Source of the DNA: Streptomyces violaceus
GTDB taxonomy: Bacteria; Actinomycetota; Actinomycetes; Streptomycetales; Streptomycetaceae
Length of the DNA stretch: 7,359 nt
Assembly: GCA_000715635.1 (NCBI GenBank)
Contig: KL569159.1
Coordinates: 525-7,883, forward strand
Reading direction: 5' to 3'
Numbering within the stretch: the stretch's first letter is position 1; each line of letters starts with the position of its first letter. Of the stretch, positions 5,449 to 7,359 are shown in pieces. Below the pieces are notes generated by a model, which saw nothing but the letters and a program-made list of their open reading frames with translations, had not been told where the DNA came from and ran no database searches. The position numbers and the translations under genes are program-made.

Positions 5449-5760
5449 GTGTCCGAGGACGCCGGTCGGGCCGGGGAAAGAATCTGCCGGGGCTGCGGGG
5501 AACGGCTGAGGCCGGGAGCCCGGCCTGGGGCGGAGTTCTGTTCGTCGGTGTGTCGGTCCAGGCAGTGGCGTCGGGAACGGCGGTTGCGCCAGCGCCTTGC
5601 GGCCGTTCAGGACGGCACGGGCGAGATGGAGTGCCCGGAGTGCGGGGCCCACTGGGTGGCCGGCGTCGACCGCCGCTCGGATGCGGTGTTCTGCTCGCCG
5701 CGGTGCAAGGTGAGGGCTTGGAGGCGCCGGGCGGAACCGTTCGGCGAACGGTCACAGTGA
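5449..5760 (+). CDS. Small protein with two zinc-ribbon modules (103 aa)
   Basis: Two similar metal-binding modules are arranged head to tail. The first is CxxC at C13/C16 with FCSSVC at C31/C35. The second is CPEC at C62/C65 with FCSPRC at C82/C86. Each module ends in a very basic helix (RSRQWRRERRLRQRL; KVRAWRRR). The shape 'CxxC...YCSxxCRxxxWR' is common in small actinobacterial zinc proteins presumed to bind nucleic acid, so zinc binding is near certain from the cysteine pattern, while the DNA or RNA target is unknown. The GTG at 5449 starts MSEDAGRAGE and lacks a clear Shine-Dalgarno, so the message may be leaderless. No stop interrupts, and a 35-bp inverted repeat covers the stop codon. 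It precedes the DUF6192-type gene by 167 bases, a separate but probably related transcription unit. Confidence 0.82.
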   Translation: MSEDAGRAGERICRGCGERLRPGARPGAEFCSSVCRSRQWRRERRLRQRLAAVQDGTGEMECPECGAHWVAGVDRRSDAVFCSPRCKVRAWRRRAEPFGERSQ

Positions 5761-5773
5761 CCGCTCGCCGAAC
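5739..5773. repeat. 35-bp near-perfect inverted repeat across the zinc-ribbon stop codon
   Basis: Arms 5739-5755 and 5757-5773 are complementary at 16 of 17 positions (single mismatch 5748/5764) about a central A at 5756. The inner part reads CGGTCACAGTGACCG. The TGA stop at 5758-5760 lies inside. In RNA this would form a very stable hairpin and could terminate the zinc-ribbon transcript. In DNA it is a long dyad suitable for a dimeric regulator. Its inner half-site CGGTCA recurs twice in the downstream promoter region, which favours a protein-binding role. Confidence 0.7.
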
Positions 5774-5791
5774 TCATCCTGAACCCAACCC

Positions 5792-5808
5792 CGGTCAATA
5801 AACGGTCA
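5792..5808 (+). promoter_or_regulatory. Pair of CGGTCA direct repeats one helical turn apart
   Basis: CGGTCA at 5792-5797 and again at 5803-5808, 11 bases apart, directly precede the predicted -35 element. The same hexamer forms the half-sites of the inverted repeat at 5739-5773, and a variant CGGTCT lies at 5841-5846. Spacing of one turn puts both on the same DNA face, as expected for a cooperative regulator site. The candidate binders are the three putative DNA-binding proteins encoded alongside. Confidence 0.5.
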
Positions 5809-5809
5809 T

Positions 5810-5837
5810 TTGCGATCGTTCGTTGTGATCTTAGGAT
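5810..5837 (+). promoter_or_regulatory. Predicted promoter of the DUF6192/RacP operon
   Basis: TTGCGA (5810-5815) and TAGGAT (5832-5837) with a 16-base spacer fit the actinobacterial housekeeping sigma consensus (TTGAC-N16-18-TAGRRT). The stretch is markedly more AT-rich than the flanks. Transcription would start near 5844, leaving an ~85-base leader to the ATG at 5928. Confidence 0.5.
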
Positions 5838-5927
5838 TTTCGGTCTGACTCTCGGCAGCGGATGCGGGCCCTGTCCCGTCACGGTCCGAAGTGCCGTGCC
5901 ATGGCCCGTACTTGGGTGGTGAGAGCC

Positions 5928-6935
5928 ATGTCCGAGGAGACCGAGAGCGTCGGTGCCGTCAGCCAGTCCCGCTATGACGAGATCGTGGCCGAGCTGCGGC
6001 AGGTCGTCGAACAGCAGACGCGGGGCTCGTTCACGATCGGTGACCGCGCCCTGGAGATCGAGCCCATGCGCGAGCGGGGCGGCCAGCATGCCGCGCCGGG
6101 TCAGGAGCTGTTCACGGTCCGCGAGACGCTGTTCCGCCTGGCCGAGGACATCGGGTTGGCCTACAAGACCGTGGAAAGTGCCAGGTGGACGGCGTCCCGT
6201 TGGCCGAAGGAACATCGCCAGGCGGGGGTGTCGTTCCGGGTCCACAGGATCCTGGGGCAGATCGAGAACGAGGCCGAGCGGTTCGCGACCATCGCCACAC
6301 CTCCCGCGAGCGGGACGCGGTGGACGGTGGATGAGGCCAACCGCAGGGTGGGCCGCCAGGTCGAACGCCCCGCGTCGCCACAGGAGAAGATTACCGCGAT
6401 CCATTCGCTGGCCCGGGACGAAGCGGTCGCGGCGACAGTCACCACCGACTTCCTCAAGCGGCCCACTGTCGCGGAGAAGGTGCCGGCGGCCGAGAAGGCC
6501 CGGGTGGTGGAGGAGTTCACCCGGGATGAAGCGGTCGCGACAACGGCCGCGACGAACCTGCTGCGCAGGCCGGACGTCGCGTTCAGGGCGATGAGCGACG
6601 ACACCGCCCGCTTCCAGGTCAACCAAGCCCAGAACGAACGCAGCCGACAGGCCCGCGAGCACTTCGAGGACACCAGCCCGGTCGCCCCGGCCATCCGGCA
6701 CATCGACCGGACGGTGGAGTTCCTGGACCTGGTCACCGCCTGCCACTCCTTCGTCGCCGCGGCCGGCCGCACCGTTCCCGGCCTGCGGGACCGCACCCTG
6801 AACGACGACGAACGCACGATCGTGCACCAGAACATCGCGAAGGTGCGGGCGACGCTGGACTGGATCGAGACCGCCGTGGACACCGGCAAGGTCGACATGG
6901 ACGACGAACTGGCCCGTCTGCTGAAGGGCGAGTAG
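5928..6935 (+). CDS. DUF6192-type (RacO-like) helix-turn-helix protein
   Basis: A 335-residue protein that I recognise as the Streptomyces group labelled DUF6192, in some genomes called RacO (names recalled, not checked); the function is not established. The N-terminal segment SRYDEIVAELRQVV...FTIGDRALEIEPM (14-47) is the family hallmark. It is followed by a predicted helix-turn-helix (about 66-90, LFRLAEDIGLAYKTVESARW) and the conserved RWPKEHRQAGVSFRVHRIL (91-109), recalling ParB/KorB-like DNA-binding regions. A duplicated unit RDEAVAATVTTDFLKRP / RDEAVATTAATNLLRRP lies at 163-179 and 199-215. The C-terminal third is helical (FLDLVTACHSFVAAAGRTV; RATLDWIETAV). I prefer ATG 5928 because the family begins shortly before SxxRYDEIV. 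ATG 5862 and 5901 are in frame but add sequence of non-family type and no better ribosome site. Two bases separate its stop from the next gene, so they are coupled. Confidence 0.85.
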   Translation: MSEETESVGAVSQSRYDEIVAELRQVVEQQTRGSFTIGDRALEIEPMRERGGQHAAPGQELFTVRETLFRLAEDIGLAYKTVESARWTASRWPKEHRQAGVSFRVHRILGQIENEAERFATIATPPASGTRWTVDEANRRVGRQVERPASPQEKITAIHSLARDEAVAATVTTDFLKRPTVAEKVPAAEKARVVEEFTRDEAVATTAATNLLRRPDVAFRAMSDDTARFQVNQAQNERSRQAREHFEDTSPVAPAIRHIDRTVEFLDLVTACHSFVAAAGRTVPGLRDRTLNDDERTIVHQNIAKVRATLDWIETAVDTGKVDMDDELARLLKGE

Positions 6936-6937
6936 GC

Positions 6938-7334
6938 ATGCCCCGCGCCTCACGGCGACGGGGCGATGCAGCCAGACGCCACGCGGACACCCTCCGGTTC
7001 GTGCTGTTCGAGGCCAGACCCGCCGGGCTCGAATTCCCCCAGCTGGTACGCGCCAGCGACCTGTCCCCGAGTCAGGTCCGCTCTGGGCTCGCGGCCCTGA
7101 AGGACCAGGCCGCGGAGAAGGGCTGGCCCCCGCTCACCTGGAACAGGGTGACGGGCTACCAGCTCGGCGCCGAGCGGGACGTGCTGGAGGCATACGAACG
7201 GGCGGTGGTCAAAGAGAAGCTGACCGAGTTCCGCCGGTTCATCACCGGCACCGTCGCCCCGCACGCCGCCGCCCACCCGGGCGACAAGTGGGTACGCCAC
7301 ATCGTCGCCCAGCTCAACTCCATCGAGTCCACCC
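6938..7334 (+). CDS. RacP-like predicted winged-helix protein, 3' end missing at contig end
   Basis: The start ATG lies two bases after the DUF6192 stop, with GAAGGG upstream inside the preceding gene, so translation is probably coupled. About 132 genuine residues remain. A basic start (MPRASRRRGDAARRHADTLR) leads into a predicted winged helix-turn-helix: FEARPAGLEFPQLVRASDLS, recognition helix PSQVRSGLAALKD, and a wing around PLTWNRVTGYQL. A helical tail follows (VKEKLTEFRRFITGTVAPHA, WVRHIVAQLNSIEST). From memory, Streptomyces genomes carry this as 'RacP protein' next to the DUF6192 gene; its function is unknown. Codons from 7334 on read into adapter sequence, so the apparent C-terminus ending VSYTHL is artificial. 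Family members appear to end soon after this point, so probably only a short C-terminal piece is lost. Confidence 0.82.
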
Positions 7335-7359
7335 CTGTCTCTTATACACATCTCTGAGC
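7335..7359. other. Nextera/Tn5 sequencing adapter at the contig end (not genomic)
   Basis: CTGTCTCTTATACACATCT at 7335-7353 is exactly the 19-base Tn5 mosaic end used in tagmentation libraries. The following CTGAGC differs by one base from the continuation CCGAGC of the Nextera adapter. On the minus strand it produces the known artefact N-terminus MCIRDR and on the plus strand the C-terminus VSYTHL. It is not a natural transposon end: no transposase or target duplication is present, and it lies at the very end of the sequence. Confidence 0.96.

Noticed and set aside
5607..6953. 448-residue open frame on the minus strand
   Set aside because: It is antisense to the zinc-ribbon and DUF6192 genes, rich in Arg/His/Gly/Leu without recognisable motifs, and a typical shadow in GC-rich DNA. 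The plus strand carries clear family motifs.
7335..7353. Natural Tn5-type transposon end
   Set aside because: It matches the engineered mosaic end exactly, sits at the contig terminus, continues into Nextera-like tail sequence, and no transposase is nearby.
1..7359. CRISPR array, rRNA or insertion sequence
   Set aside because: There are no regularly spaced long repeats, no rRNA-like sequence, and no transposase or integrase motif in any frame examined. The repeats present are short and few.

Overview
The base composition (high GC, with near-saturated G/C at third codon positions in the clear genes) and the gene families point to an actinomycete, most likely Streptomyces or a close relative. 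The window looks like the end of a draft contig. The last 25 bases (7335-7359) match the Nextera/Tn5 transposase adapter and not the organism, so the final gene is cut by the end of the assembly.

Left part (1-2408). Every recognisable gene lies on the minus strand. Reading right to left, a LysR-family regulator (1411-2286) is followed after 11 bases by an unrecognised 87-residue protein (1136-1399) and a candidate hairpin terminator (1112-1129). A 255-residue protein with an N-terminal YYLYISDSK motif (174-941, probably the DUF7019 group) comes next. A fragment running off the left edge resembles the start of a polyprenyl (isoprenoid) diphosphate synthase.

Divergent operon (2287-3804). The regulator is divergent from a zinc-independent NADP-dependent quinone oxidoreductase of the MDR superfamily (2409-3407). 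A SnoaL/NTF2-like gene follows with a 4-base overlap and carries a single-base frameshift near its 3' end. The shared intergenic region holds a perfect 7+3+7 inverted repeat, a good operator candidate. The layout suggests local control of the oxidoreductase by the LysR protein; the inducer is unknown.

Debris zone (3805-5400). The stretch 3805-4612 holds no intact gene. It contains a frameshifted piece of a phosphotransferase (APH-like) gene and three less certain coding remnants on both strands. A two-membrane-segment DUF3592-like protein on the minus strand (4613-5089) follows, with an uncertain start. Then come lower-GC spacer and the C-terminal third of a DUF4440/SnoaL-like gene (minus, 5225-5395).

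Right part (5391-7359). A set of plus-strand genes encodes a small protein with two zinc-ribbon modules (5449-5760), a helix-turn-helix protein of the Streptomyces DUF6192 type (RacO-like, 5928-6935), and a predicted winged-helix protein (RacP-like, 6938 to contig end). They are surrounded by unusual DNA signals. These are three spaced TCTGA repeats before the first gene, a 35-bp near-perfect inverted repeat across its stop codon, and CGGTCA repeats one helical turn apart just upstream of a good promoter. Three small putative DNA-binding proteins with their own repeat arrays, next to a junction full of gene fragments, are the most interesting and least characterised part of the window.
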